Position numbers and translations under genes: made by a program. From Melioribacter roseus (GTDB lineage Bacteria > Bacteroidota > Ignavibacteria > Ignavibacteriales > Melioribacteraceae), in the NCBI GenBank assembly GCA_020724325.1, contig DYHC01000117.1, positions 1,090-6,523 of the forward strand: 5,434 nt of DNA, in the 5' to 3' direction. The notes beneath the pieces were generated by a model. It worked only from the letters and a program-made list of their open reading frames with translations, had not been told where the DNA came from and ran no database searches. This document shows, in pieces, positions 1 to 5,434 of this stretch (the first letter of the stretch is position 1; every line of letters starts with the position of its first letter).

Positions 1-1
1 C

Positions 2-1294
2 GGATTTATAAGCGGTGATAATATTACCAACAAAGATCCACGTATAGAAGATTTTAAGTGGTCAAATAGTCTATTCGGATTTAAGTGGTTCCAGGTTGGC
101 GATAGTCCGCTCTTTTACGAATTAGGATTCTCTTTCAGCAGTTTCGACGGCAAGGTTATACCAAAATCGAGCAGTGTAAGAAATCGTAATAATAAAGTTG
201 AAGATCTCGGCGTTCAATTGGATTTTACTTATATGTTCGATAACCGCGATGAAGTTGGTGTTGGCTTTCATATTAAAGAATTACGAACAGAATTGTTTCT
301 GGAAAATTCCCTTGGTGTACCGGTAAACCTTGATAAATCTGGTACCAATATTACTTTCTATTCTAAATACAAATTTCTGCAATGGGATATTTTAGGACTC
401 GATGCGGGAATTAGGTACAACCTTTCTAATCTTTCGAGGAATCCCAACGGATTCAATATGGAGCCCAGGGTTAATCTTACATTCAGAATTAATCCGGTTG
501 TTTCAATTAAAGGTGCTTGGGGAATTTATAAACAGGAACTGACAACGGTTACAAATGAGAACGAAGTAATAAACATTTTTGAACCGTGGCTAATCATTCC
601 CGATTATTTACTCCCTTCAAGGTCGGTTCATTATATCGGTGGAATTAAATTCGATTTTTCAGAAAACTTTTTTATTGATCTGGAGACGTACTATAAAAAA
701 ACGGATGACGTTCCAATTATAAATCAGGAGAAGACATTTTCTACACAGCCCGATTTTATTTCTTCAAGCAATGAATCATACGGCGCAGAATTTTTCTCGA
801 GGATTTCCTTAGGCGTATTCAGATTTACTACATCATATTCATTTGCATATTCTTACCGCGAGTTAGACGGCAGAAGGTATTATCCCAAATATGACATAAG
901 GCACAGTTTAAATCTGGTTCTGGAAATTGATTTTGGTTCCGAATGGTCGTTTAATTCTGCATGGATTTATAATTCCGGACTCCCGTTTACACAGATAGTT
1001 GGTTATTATGATAAATTTTACTTCGATAATTTCTTTAGCAACTGGTTCGAAAACGATCCAAGAAAACCTTATTCAGTACTAGGTGTTCAGAATTTAGGCA
1101 GACTGCCTCAGTATCATCGGCTCGATTTTAATCTTTCAAAAAAGATGACTATAAGCGGTTATAACTTAGCATTTGACTTCAGCATAATAAATGTGTACAA
1201 CAGGAAGAACATATTTTATTTCAAAAGAGATACCGGCGAACGTGTAAATATGCTGCCTATTCTGCCAACATTAACAGTTAAATTCGAGATATGA
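2..1294 (+). CDS. TonB-dependent outer-membrane receptor, C-terminal part (5' end outside window)
   Basis: Frame 2 is open from the window edge to TGA at 1292-1294, giving 430 residues; the start lies upstream. The fragment is rich in alternating aromatic/polar β-strands with polar loops, as in the 22-stranded barrel of TonB-dependent receptors. Near the end comes R-L-P-Q-Y-H-R-L-D (1100-1126), close to the LPxYHRLD motif of Bacteroidota-type receptors, then a strand ending N-V-Y-N-R-K-N and a last strand with T-V-K-F-E-I at the C terminus. An S-G-L-P-F-T segment before this is also typical. Such receptors move large or scarce substrates across the outer membrane using TonB-ExbBD energy. The plug, TonB box and any carboxypeptidase-like N-terminal domain are not in view, and the substrate is unknown. 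The stop overlaps the next start (ATGA), implying an operon with the two lipoproteins. An internal TTG at 218 is not a believable start, because homologous-looking barrel sequence continues upstream of it. Confidence 0.88.
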   Translation, partial: GFISGDNITNKDPRIEDFKWSNSLFGFKWFQVGDSPLFYELGFSFSSFDGKVIPKSSSVRNRNNKVEDLGVQLDFTYMFDNRDEVGVGFHIKELRTELFLENSLGVPVNLDKSGTNITFYSKYKFLQWDILGLDAGIRYNLSNLSRNPNGFNMEPRVNLTFRINPVVSIKGAWGIYKQELTTVTNENEVINIFEPWLIIPDYLLPSRSVHYIGGIKFDFSENFFIDLETYYKKTDDVPIINQEKTFSTQPDFISSSNESYGAEFFSRISLGVFRFTTSYSFAYSYRELDGRRYYPKYDIRHSLNLVLEIDFGSEWSFNSAWIYNSGLPFTQIVGYYDKFYFDNFFSNWFENDPRKPYSVLGVQNLGRLPQYHRLDFNLSKKMTISGYNLAFDFSIINVYNRKNIFYFKRDTGERVNMLPILPTLTVKFEI

Positions 1295-2271
1295 AAAAAA
1301 TATTATTCGCAATATGGATTGTTTTAGCCGTTTCATGTTCAGAAAGTTTTGACCCGTACGGTGATCTGAAAGAGGGTTATGTATTGAACTGTATAATCCG
1401 CGGTGATACAACACTCCAGACAGCTACATTATCTAGAACCTACACGGTTTCGAACAACGATCCGTACTCAAGCAATATCGATCCCGCTTTAAAGAATGCA
1501 ACAATCCGCATCTGGAACGGAGATTCAGTAATTATAATGAGGGATACGGTTGTTGCCAGAGAGCCGGAATCAAAATACAAATATCCTTACCGGTTGTACT
1601 ATACAAACAAATTTGTTCTTAATACAGGAAAAGAACTAGAGATTGAAGCGCGCCTTGAAAACGGAATTAAATTAAAGTCTTATACATTGCCTCCGCCGCC
1701 GGTTCAATTCTCCTACATCGATAAAAATATTCCTTACAAAAACAAAGAATCTGCTTACTTCTTGTGGAATACCGGAATAGTTGATCAATCTTATGTAACA
1801 AGATTATCAATCTACTACTTAAAAAAGGTGGACGGAATTGATAAGTTTATGATGAGGGAAATCCCCCTTAGATACGAAAAGTTCGGTAACAGTCTGGTCC
1901 CTATTTTCCCTAAAGTAACCAATAATAACTTTCTTTCAGTCGGTATGCATGCAATTACTGAAACGATGCGGTTAATTTCTGAAGGGGATGATAATAAAGG
2001 TAATTACGAAATTATGGCGGCGTTTCTTGAAGTAATTGTACTAGATAAAAACTTGAGTGCTTATTTTAATGCAACGGCAAGAAATCTCGATAATTTTTCA
2101 GTAAAGCTTGATGAAACGGATTTCTCTAATATTGAGAACGGATTTGGTCTATTCGGAATTTATCTGCGGAATACTTACTTAGTTCCTTTTACTCCGCAGT
2201 ATATAAAATCATTCGGATACAAACCCGGATTAGGTTATGCAGATTATCCATTTGAGAACAGGAATAGATGA
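1291..2271 (+). CDS. DUF4249-like outer-membrane lipoprotein
   Basis: This is a 326-residue protein. It opens with a lipoprotein signal: K2-K3, a hydrophobic stretch, then the lipobox A-V-S-C with the lipidated Cys at residue 16. Residues about 28-140 look like a β-sandwich: a strand pair around Y30-S48, an A-T-I-R-I-W strand near 70-75, then G-K-E-L-E-I-E-A (113-120) and a Y-T-L-P-P-P-P linker (131-137). Residues 141-326 form a second β-rich domain that includes S-N-I-E-N-G-F-G-L-F-G-I-Y (279-291). This layout and the late N-I-x-N-G-x-G-x-F-G motif match my memory of DUF4249 lipoproteins, which in Bacteroidota often sit just after a TonB-dependent receptor. The assignment rests on pattern and context only. 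The start ATG overlaps the receptor stop by 4 bp and has only a weak GAG upstream, so coupled translation is likely. A partner or lid role for the receptor is an inference; no enzymatic motif is visible. Confidence 0.72.
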   Translation: MKKILFAIWIVLAVSCSESFDPYGDLKEGYVLNCIIRGDTTLQTATLSRTYTVSNNDPYSSNIDPALKNATIRIWNGDSVIIMRDTVVAREPESKYKYPYRLYYTNKFVLNTGKELEIEARLENGIKLKSYTLPPPPVQFSYIDKNIPYKNKESAYFLWNTGIVDQSYVTRLSIYYLKKVDGIDKFMMREIPLRYEKFGNSLVPIFPKVTNNNFLSVGMHAITETMRLISEGDDNKGNYEIMAAFLEVIVLDKNLSAYFNATARNLDNFSVKLDETDFSNIENGFGLFGIYLRNTYLVPFTPQYIKSFGYKPGLGYADYPFENRNR

Positions 2272-2273
2272 TG
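2260..2273 (+). promoter_or_regulatory. Coupled stop/start junction with AGGA and two adjacent ATG codons
   Basis: AGGA at 2260-2263 precedes two consecutive ATG codons at 2268 and 2271, while TGA of the upstream gene is at 2269-2271. The first ATG overlaps the stop as ATGA, the second as TGATG. Spacing from AGGA (7 nt) slightly favours the second ATG; the two proteins differ by a single Met. Confidence 0.5.
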
Positions 2274-3731
2274 AAGGATAAACTCAGATTGTTAATAGTA
2301 ACTTTTTCTGTTGTTATTCTGATCTCTTGTGATGAAGAAGTATTTACCGGCGTTATTGAGAGCCAGTCTATCGAATCTGGAATACTCTATGTAAACAGTA
2401 ACCCTGGCGGATTCAGAATCTACGTTGATAATAAATATATGGGCGCTAAAACTCCAGATACTGTTAGATGGCTTAAAAGTGGTACTCAAAAAGTAACGCT
2501 TAAACATGATCTCTATATTTACGATACTACATTTACAGTAAACATTAATGAGAAAGTTATTAATCAGGTTAATATAAATCTGAATAATATTCCAAAATTT
2601 TTAGGTAAAGTATACTGCTCTTCTCAGCCTTCCGGGGCAAGTGTTTTTATCAACGATGTTAATACAGGATTTAATACACCAAGGCAATTCTCAGGACTAA
2701 CACCGGGTAAATATAAATTTAAATTCACAAAGGATTTATGCAGAGCCGACAGCGCTGAGTTATTTGTAAAAGGCGGACAGTATATTGAGCTATCGAGAAT
2801 TCTTGAAGATACAACAAGGGCGGTTAGTTACAGAACAACGAACTCTAAAATTCCTACGAATATACTGAAAAAAGTTGCTGTTGATAAATTTAACAACAAA
2901 TGGATCGGAAGCTTAGACAAAGGACTTTTGAAATTTGACGGGGTAAATTTTATCAGTTATGATAACTCCGGTATTTTTGGTGACGCCCACATTACAGATT
3001 TACTCTTTGACAGGCGTGACCGGTTATGGATTGCAACTACAACAAGTCTTATGATGCTCTTAGGCAATGAATGGACTTTATTTGGAAATCAGATTCCGGG
3101 CGGGCTATGTAATTCGCTTCTTGAAGACAACGAAGGAAATATATGGATAGGTACTTACAACGGTTTAATTAAGTATGATAACAGCACTTTCCAGATTTTC
3201 AATAAATCAAATTCTCCATTACTGGATAACAACGTTCAGGCATTGACATTATTAAATGACGGAAGCCTGGCAATAGGAACATCCCGTGCTGGAATATTTG
3301 TAAAGAGAAATAACAACTGGACTCACTTCAATATTGCAGAGATTTTTAATGCAGATAAAATTGCAAATTATGTTATTGATCTGGTCGAATATAATAATGT
3401 ATTAATGGCATATATTTTGGGTAACAAATTTGAAGGGACACGCAGCAGTTATATAAGATATGTAAATGGTTTCTGGGAGAAGTTTTCGCTTCCTCTTCAG
3501 TTTCCGGTTGAAGCTGTAGAATTCTCTATTGACCATGCAAATAATCTATGGATTGCTGGGCAGGAAGGACTTGTTAAGTACACATCTAATCAGTCAGCCC
3601 AAATATTCAACACATTTGAATATGGATTTACAATTAAAGAATGCACTTCAGTTCGCGTTGATAAAAACGGCGATGTTTATACAACAACCTTGGGCGGGGG
3701 ACTGGTAAAGATTAAGAAGGGCTATTATTAA
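2268..3731 (+). CDS. Lipoprotein with two PEGA-like domains and a seven-blade Reg_prop-type β-propeller
   Basis: This is a 487-residue protein. The signal peptide ends in the lipobox L-I-S-C (Cys21), followed by acidic D-E-E. Residues about 38-106 and 114-180 are two PEGA-like β-sandwich repeats, each with N/Q-P-x-G, then a hydrophobic V-x-I/V-D/N strand, then a T-P turn (N45-P46-G47 and Q120-P121-S122-G123). From about 200 to the end come repeats of the two-component-regulator propeller type (D-x-x-x-N-x-W-I-G-x-x-x-G-L-x-K-x-D). The W/I-rich strands sit near 211-214, 253-256, 292-295, 334-337, 427-430 and 470-473, with a diverged repeat at about 369-403, so seven blades in all. Reg_prop repeats are best known as sensor domains of hybrid two-component systems, but no transmembrane helix or kinase follows here, so this is a stand-alone lipid-anchored propeller. 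ATG at 2268 overlaps the previous stop. ATG at 2271 is equally possible and sits 7 nt from AGGA (2260-2263) instead of 4. Its function is unknown; substrate or cell-wall binding is plausible. Confidence 0.82.
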   Translation: MMKDKLRLLIVTFSVVILISCDEEVFTGVIESQSIESGILYVNSNPGGFRIYVDNKYMGAKTPDTVRWLKSGTQKVTLKHDLYIYDTTFTVNINEKVINQVNINLNNIPKFLGKVYCSSQPSGASVFINDVNTGFNTPRQFSGLTPGKYKFKFTKDLCRADSAELFVKGGQYIELSRILEDTTRAVSYRTTNSKIPTNILKKVAVDKFNNKWIGSLDKGLLKFDGVNFISYDNSGIFGDAHITDLLFDRRDRLWIATTTSLMMLLGNEWTLFGNQIPGGLCNSLLEDNEGNIWIGTYNGLIKYDNSTFQIFNKSNSPLLDNNVQALTLLNDGSLAIGTSRAGIFVKRNNNWTHFNIAEIFNADKIANYVIDLVEYNNVLMAYILGNKFEGTRSSYIRYVNGFWEKFSLPLQFPVEAVEFSIDHANNLWIAGQEGLVKYTSNQSAQIFNTFEYGFTIKECTSVRVDKNGDVYTTTLGGGLVKIKKGYY

Positions 3732-3795
3732 CGTTTTTCTGTTTCACGTCCTATTTATCATCATCCAAAAAAGCTAAAGAAAAAGAACTTATAAT

Positions 3796-3831
3796 TTGAC
3801 TTGCATGCCTGACGTTTGTTATTTAAGTTTG
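3796..3831 (+). promoter_or_regulatory. Candidate promoter of the TetR gene
   Basis: TAAGTTTG at 3824-3831 matches the Bacteroidota -7 consensus TAnnTTTG exactly. TTG at 3801-3803 lies 20 nt upstream, within the 17-23 nt spacing described for Flavobacterium. An overlapping σ70-like TTGACT (3796-3801) has only a poor -10 partner (TATTTA, 3820-3825). Transcription would begin close to 3838, giving a very short leader before ATG 3852. Whether this organism's σ factor uses the Bacteroidota consensus is not known, so the call is tentative. Confidence 0.45.
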
Positions 3832-3842
3832 GCATACCAAAC
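3827..3842. promoter_or_regulatory. Dyad 1, candidate TetR operator GTTTGGCATACCAAAC
   Basis: GTTTGG (3827-3832) and CCAAAC (3837-3842) are perfect inverted 6-mers around CATA, and 7 of 8 base pairs are symmetric over the 16 bp. The site overlaps the 3' half of the candidate -7 element and the expected transcription start, 10 bp ahead of the ATG of a TetR gene. TetR-family dimers usually bind 14-20 bp dyads in just this position and repress their own gene. Binding is inferred, not shown. Confidence 0.55.
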
Positions 3843-3851
3843 GGTCGGTTT
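3839..3851. promoter_or_regulatory. Dyad 2, overlapping candidate operator AAACGGTCGGTTT
   Basis: AAAC (3839-3842) and GTTT (3848-3851) are inverted, with a further symmetric G/C pair inside (3844 and 3846), so 5 of 6 pairs match. It shares the AAAC half-site with dyad 1 and ends at the base before ATG 3852. The right half GGTCGGTTT resembles the half-site of the ACCGACCGGTCGGT-type TetR operators. Its centre (3845) is about 10.5 bp from that of dyad 1 (3834.5). Confidence 0.42.
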
Positions 3852-4454
3852 ATGAGCCAAACTAAAGATTTTATATTGAAAACCGCTTTCAGTCTCTTTA
3901 TCCAAAAGAATTTTAAAGCGGTTACATTAAAAGAAATTGTAGATAAAACTGGTCTGTCCAAAGGTGCTTTCTACCATTACTACACAAGCAAAGAGAAACT
4001 TTTTTTTGAAGTTGTCAATACATTTTTTTTCAAAGCTATACTTATTGATTACAACAGACTCAGAAAAAGTTCATTGAAGGAATTTTATACAGATTATGCG
4101 AACCAAGTTCAAAAAAATATTAAGGAATTGAAAGAAGATTTTTTTCTGGGCGAACCCGAGGTGAATATTAATTTTGTCAATATTCTTTTTGATGCAATAA
4201 ATCTTTTTCCCGGTTTCCGCGAGAAACTGCTCAAAACTTTTGATGACGAAATTGTTGCGTGGACTAAAATGATAACTATTGCAAGAAGAAATAATGAATT
4301 TAAGTCGCCGATGACAGACGAGCAGATTGCACGAATGTTTATTTACTCCAGCGATGGAATTAGTCTAAGATTATTATTTGAAGGTCGTCTGGATTTTACA
4401 CATTCCGAAATGTTGACACTCTGGAATAACTTCTATGAAGAGATTAAGTATTAA
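3852..4454 (+). CDS. TetR/AcrR-family transcriptional regulator
   Basis: The protein has 200 residues from ATG 3852, the usual TetR length. The N-terminal DNA-binding domain is clear: helix 1 (about 4-18, F-I-L-K-T-A-F-S-L-F), then T25-L-K-E-I-V-D-K-T-G34-L-S-K-G38-A-F-Y-H-Y-Y44-T-S-K47-E-K-L, the classic helix-turn-helix with the G-x-F-Y-H-Y-F/Y-x-S-K-E-x-L signature. Residues from about 55 form a helical ligand/dimerisation domain, too variable to name a ligand. A TTG at 3816 would add 12 residues but lies upstream of the predicted -7 element and leaves the usual N terminus, so ATG 3852 is preferred; it has no Shine-Dalgarno. Dyads directly upstream suggest autorepression, and the TolC-type gene 128 bp downstream on the same strand suggests control of an efflux operon. 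Four homopolymer runs of 7-8 bases lie between 4000 and 4145. Confidence 0.93.
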   Translation: MSQTKDFILKTAFSLFIQKNFKAVTLKEIVDKTGLSKGAFYHYYTSKEKLFFEVVNTFFFKAILIDYNRLRKSSLKEFYTDYANQVQKNIKELKEDFFLGEPEVNINFVNILFDAINLFPGFREKLLKTFDDEIVAWTKMITIARRNNEFKSPMTDEQIARMFIYSSDGISLRLLFEGRLDFTHSEMLTLWNNFYEEIKY

Positions 4455-4469
4455 GAAATTATTGCCGAT

Positions 4470-4486
4470 ATTAAAAAATTGTTAAT
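4470..4486. repeat. AT-rich imperfect inverted repeat ATTAA-N7-TTAAT
   Basis: ATTAA (4470-4474) and TTAAT (4482-4486) flank AAAATTG; 7 of 8 pairs around the centre are symmetric. It lies 16 bp after the TetR stop. With no G/C pairs it is a poor terminator stem. It could be a regulator site or a chance palindrome in AT-rich DNA. Confidence 0.25.
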
Positions 4487-4517
4487 GTAGAAACTTTTAA
4501 TAAGAGCAAATCGTCTA

Positions 4518-4546
4518 TTGAACATCATTTCCAAATAATTTGTAAC
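4518..4546 (+). promoter_or_regulatory. Candidate σ70-like promoter of the TolC-type gene
   Basis: TTGAAC (4518-4523) and TGTAAC (4541-4546) are spaced by 17 bp; they match TTGACA and TATAAT at 4 of 6 positions each. No TAnnTTTG element is present. Start of transcription would fall near 4553, about 30 nt before the ATG. Confidence 0.35.
4529..4545. promoter_or_regulatory. Dyad inside the TolC-type gene promoter, TTCCAAATAATTTGTAA
   Basis: CAAAT (4532-4536) and ATTTG (4538-4542) are perfect inverted repeats around one A, and symmetry extends to TT/AA outside one mismatch: 7 of 8 pairs. It fills the spacer and overlaps the -10 of the candidate promoter, a position suited to repression. The CCAAA half-site word also occurs in the TetR-gene dyads, but the arrangement of halves differs, so a shared regulator is only a possibility. 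Confidence 0.35.
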
Positions 4547-4570
4547 AAAGAATATTATGGAGTATAAGCA

Positions 4571-4580
4571 GAGGTAGGAA
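4571..4580 (+). promoter_or_regulatory. Ribosome-binding site of the TolC-type gene
   Basis: GAGGTAGGAA places GAGG (4571-4574) 8 nt before the ATG at 4583, with AGGA (4576-4579) a closer alternative. It is the only strong Shine-Dalgarno-like site in the window and fixes the start at 4583. Confidence 0.65.
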
Positions 4581-4582
4581 AT

Positions 4583-5434
4583 ATGAAGTCTAGAAAAATT
4601 CTAAAATTATTTTTTATAAGCGTATTATTTGTATCGAACGTACTTGTTGCTCAAAGTGAAAAGAATATTATCTTCATATCCTGGAAGAATGTAGTTGATA
4701 TTTCTCTTAAAGATAATTTATCGCTTCAGTCCAAGAGACTCGATTACTCATTGCAGGATCTTGAAACGTGGAAATCGTTATCCTACTTTTTACCATCTAT
4801 TAATTACCAGGGGATAATTCAAAAAAATGTTGAGCTTCCGGTATTTGTGTTTATGGGACAGAGATTTGTTGTTGGTACGCCATATAACTTCCAGCATTCA
4901 CTAAGTTTAACATTTCCAATACTAACCGGCGGAAGCAGATGGTTTAATTACCAGATTCAGCAGAATATCAGAAAGTCGTTAAGTGAAGAGCTGCAAGGTA
5001 AAGAAGAAGAAACGGTTTTGAATGCTGTTCAATCCTATTATGGAATAATTCTTTCGTCTGAGATGACTAAGACTGCAGAAGAAGCTGTAAATGTTGCAAA
5101 GCAAAATTTAGAACAAGTAGAAAAATTTTATAAAGCCGGAACTGCTACCGAACTGGATTTACAAAGATCGAAGGCTCAATATTCTTCTACTTTACCGATG
5201 CTTGAATCTGCATATTCAAACAGAAAATTAGCTTCTCAAAGACTTAAAAGCTTATTGAATATTCCACTTACGGATTCATTAGTGGTGCTCGACAATTTAG
5301 ACCGCGAAGATTTCCTTAAGGAATTTAACGATTATTCTCTCGAAACATTGAAACAGATTTCAAAGGAAAACAGAAACGATCTAAAGGCATTAAATCTTCA
5401 GCACGAAGCAGTTAAGGAGGGAGAAAAAATAGCG
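4583..5434 (+). CDS. TolC-family outer-membrane efflux protein, N-terminal part (3' end outside window)
   Basis: Starting at ATG 4583, the frame stays open for 284 codons to the window edge; a full TolC-like protein is usually about 420-480 residues. Residues 1-23 are a signal peptide (basic K/R start, hydrophobic core, likely cut after L-V-A23). The outer-membrane efflux pattern follows: W34-K-N-V-V-D-I-S-L early helix, F69-L-P-S-I-N-Y (the LPxL-type strand start), S-L-T-F-P-I-L-T-G-G (107-117, the 'P-x-x-x-G-G' strand), a long α-helical hairpin with K-A-G-T-A-T-E-L-D-L-Q-R-S-K-A-Q-Y (184-200), and the beginning of the second structural repeat (R264-N-D-L-K-A-L-N-L-Q). TolC-type trimers form the outer-membrane exit duct for RND or ABC pumps via a membrane fusion protein. 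The TetR gene upstream supports an efflux operon; the rest would lie downstream. Substrate unknown. Confidence 0.9.
   Translation, partial: MKSRKILKLFFISVLFVSNVLVAQSEKNIIFISWKNVVDISLKDNLSLQSKRLDYSLQDLETWKSLSYFLPSINYQGIIQKNVELPVFVFMGQRFVVGTPYNFQHSLSLTFPILTGGSRWFNYQIQQNIRKSLSEELQGKEEETVLNAVQSYYGIILSSEMTKTAEEAVNVAKQNLEQVEKFYKAGTATELDLQRSKAQYSSTLPMLESAYSNRKLASQRLKSLLNIPLTDSLVVLDNLDREDFLKEFNDYSLETLKQISKENRNDLKALNLQHEAVKEGEKIA

Larger units (their letters stand above)
3732..3851. other. 120-bp intergenic region before the TetR gene
   Basis: This gap separates the receptor/lipoprotein unit from the TetR gene. The first 60 bases hold short A and T runs but no GC-rich stem followed by U's, so I see no intrinsic terminator for the upstream operon. 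The second half holds the candidate promoter and dyads listed separately. Confidence 0.7.
4455..4582. other. 128-bp intergenic region between the TetR and TolC-type genes
   Basis: A very AT-rich gap containing an AT dyad near the TetR stop, a candidate promoter with an embedded dyad, and a good ribosome-binding site. No GC-rich terminator hairpin is present, so read-through from the TetR gene into the TolC-type gene is possible alongside the local promoter. Confidence 0.65.

Noticed and set aside
8..1160. Direct repeat of TATAAGCGGT at about 8 and 1152
   Set aside because: Both copies encode I-S-G within β-strands of the receptor; a short match expected from codon use, not a mobile or regulatory repeat.
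218..1294. A complete gene beginning at TTG 218
   Set aside because: The same frame is open to the window edge and codes for barrel-like sequence before 218; TTG is just an internal Leu codon of the receptor.
2292..2507. Reverse-strand reading frame of 71 residues
   Set aside because: Lies wholly inside the signal peptide and first PEGA-like region of a clear + strand gene; no recognisable protein features.
2865..3731. Hybrid two-component sensor
   Set aside because: Propeller repeats suggested it, but the protein ends right after the last blade and has no transmembrane, kinase or receiver domain.
3732..3795. Intrinsic terminator after the propeller lipoprotein
   Set aside because: Only A and T runs without a stable GC-containing stem; ACGT at 3731-3734 and 3746-3749 gives at most a 4-bp match.
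3816..3851. TTG start adding 12 residues to the TetR protein
   Set aside because: It lies upstream of the candidate -7 element and its codons coincide with the dyads; ATG 3852 gives the normal TetR N terminus.
3761..3961. Reverse-strand reading frame of 66 residues
   Set aside because: Overlaps the TetR promoter region and the helix-turn-helix coding sequence on the opposite strand; no domain and poor composition.

Overview
The window is AT-rich (roughly one third G+C by eye) and fully coding on the + strand, with short gaps. It holds a TonB-dependent receptor fragment, a lipoprotein resembling DUF4249, a PEGA plus β-propeller lipoprotein, a TetR regulator and the start of a TolC-type outer-membrane protein. 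This mix, the Gram-negative export signals and the weak or absent Shine-Dalgarno sites fit a bacterium of the Bacteroidota/Ignavibacteriota/Chlorobiota (FCB) group. I lean towards an Ignavibacteria-like lineage, but the sequence alone does not settle the taxon.

Region 1 (2-3731) looks like one operon entered mid-gene. The C-terminal half of a TonB-dependent receptor runs into a DUF4249-like lipoprotein, which runs into a second lipoprotein made of two PEGA-like domains and a β-propeller that I count as seven blades. Both junctions are 4-bp ATGA overlaps, so translation is probably coupled. The likely product is an outer-membrane uptake or binding complex: a barrel in the membrane and two lipid-anchored partners that could bind substrate or cap the barrel. 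The substrate cannot be read from the sequence.

Region 2 (3732-5434) is a separate unit. A 120-bp gap carries a candidate promoter and an overlapping pair of dyads directly in front of a TetR-family gene, arranged as an autoregulatory operator would be. A 128-bp gap then holds a second candidate promoter with its own dyad ahead of a TolC-family gene, which is cut by the window end after 284 codons. A TetR gene followed by a TolC-type gene is the usual front end of an efflux operon (TolC, membrane fusion protein, RND or ABC pump); the pump genes would lie beyond the window.

No RNA genes, insertion sequences, CRISPR arrays or convincing intrinsic terminators are visible. The most interesting points are the receptor/DUF4249/propeller lipoprotein trio and the two dyads one helical turn apart at the tetR promoter.
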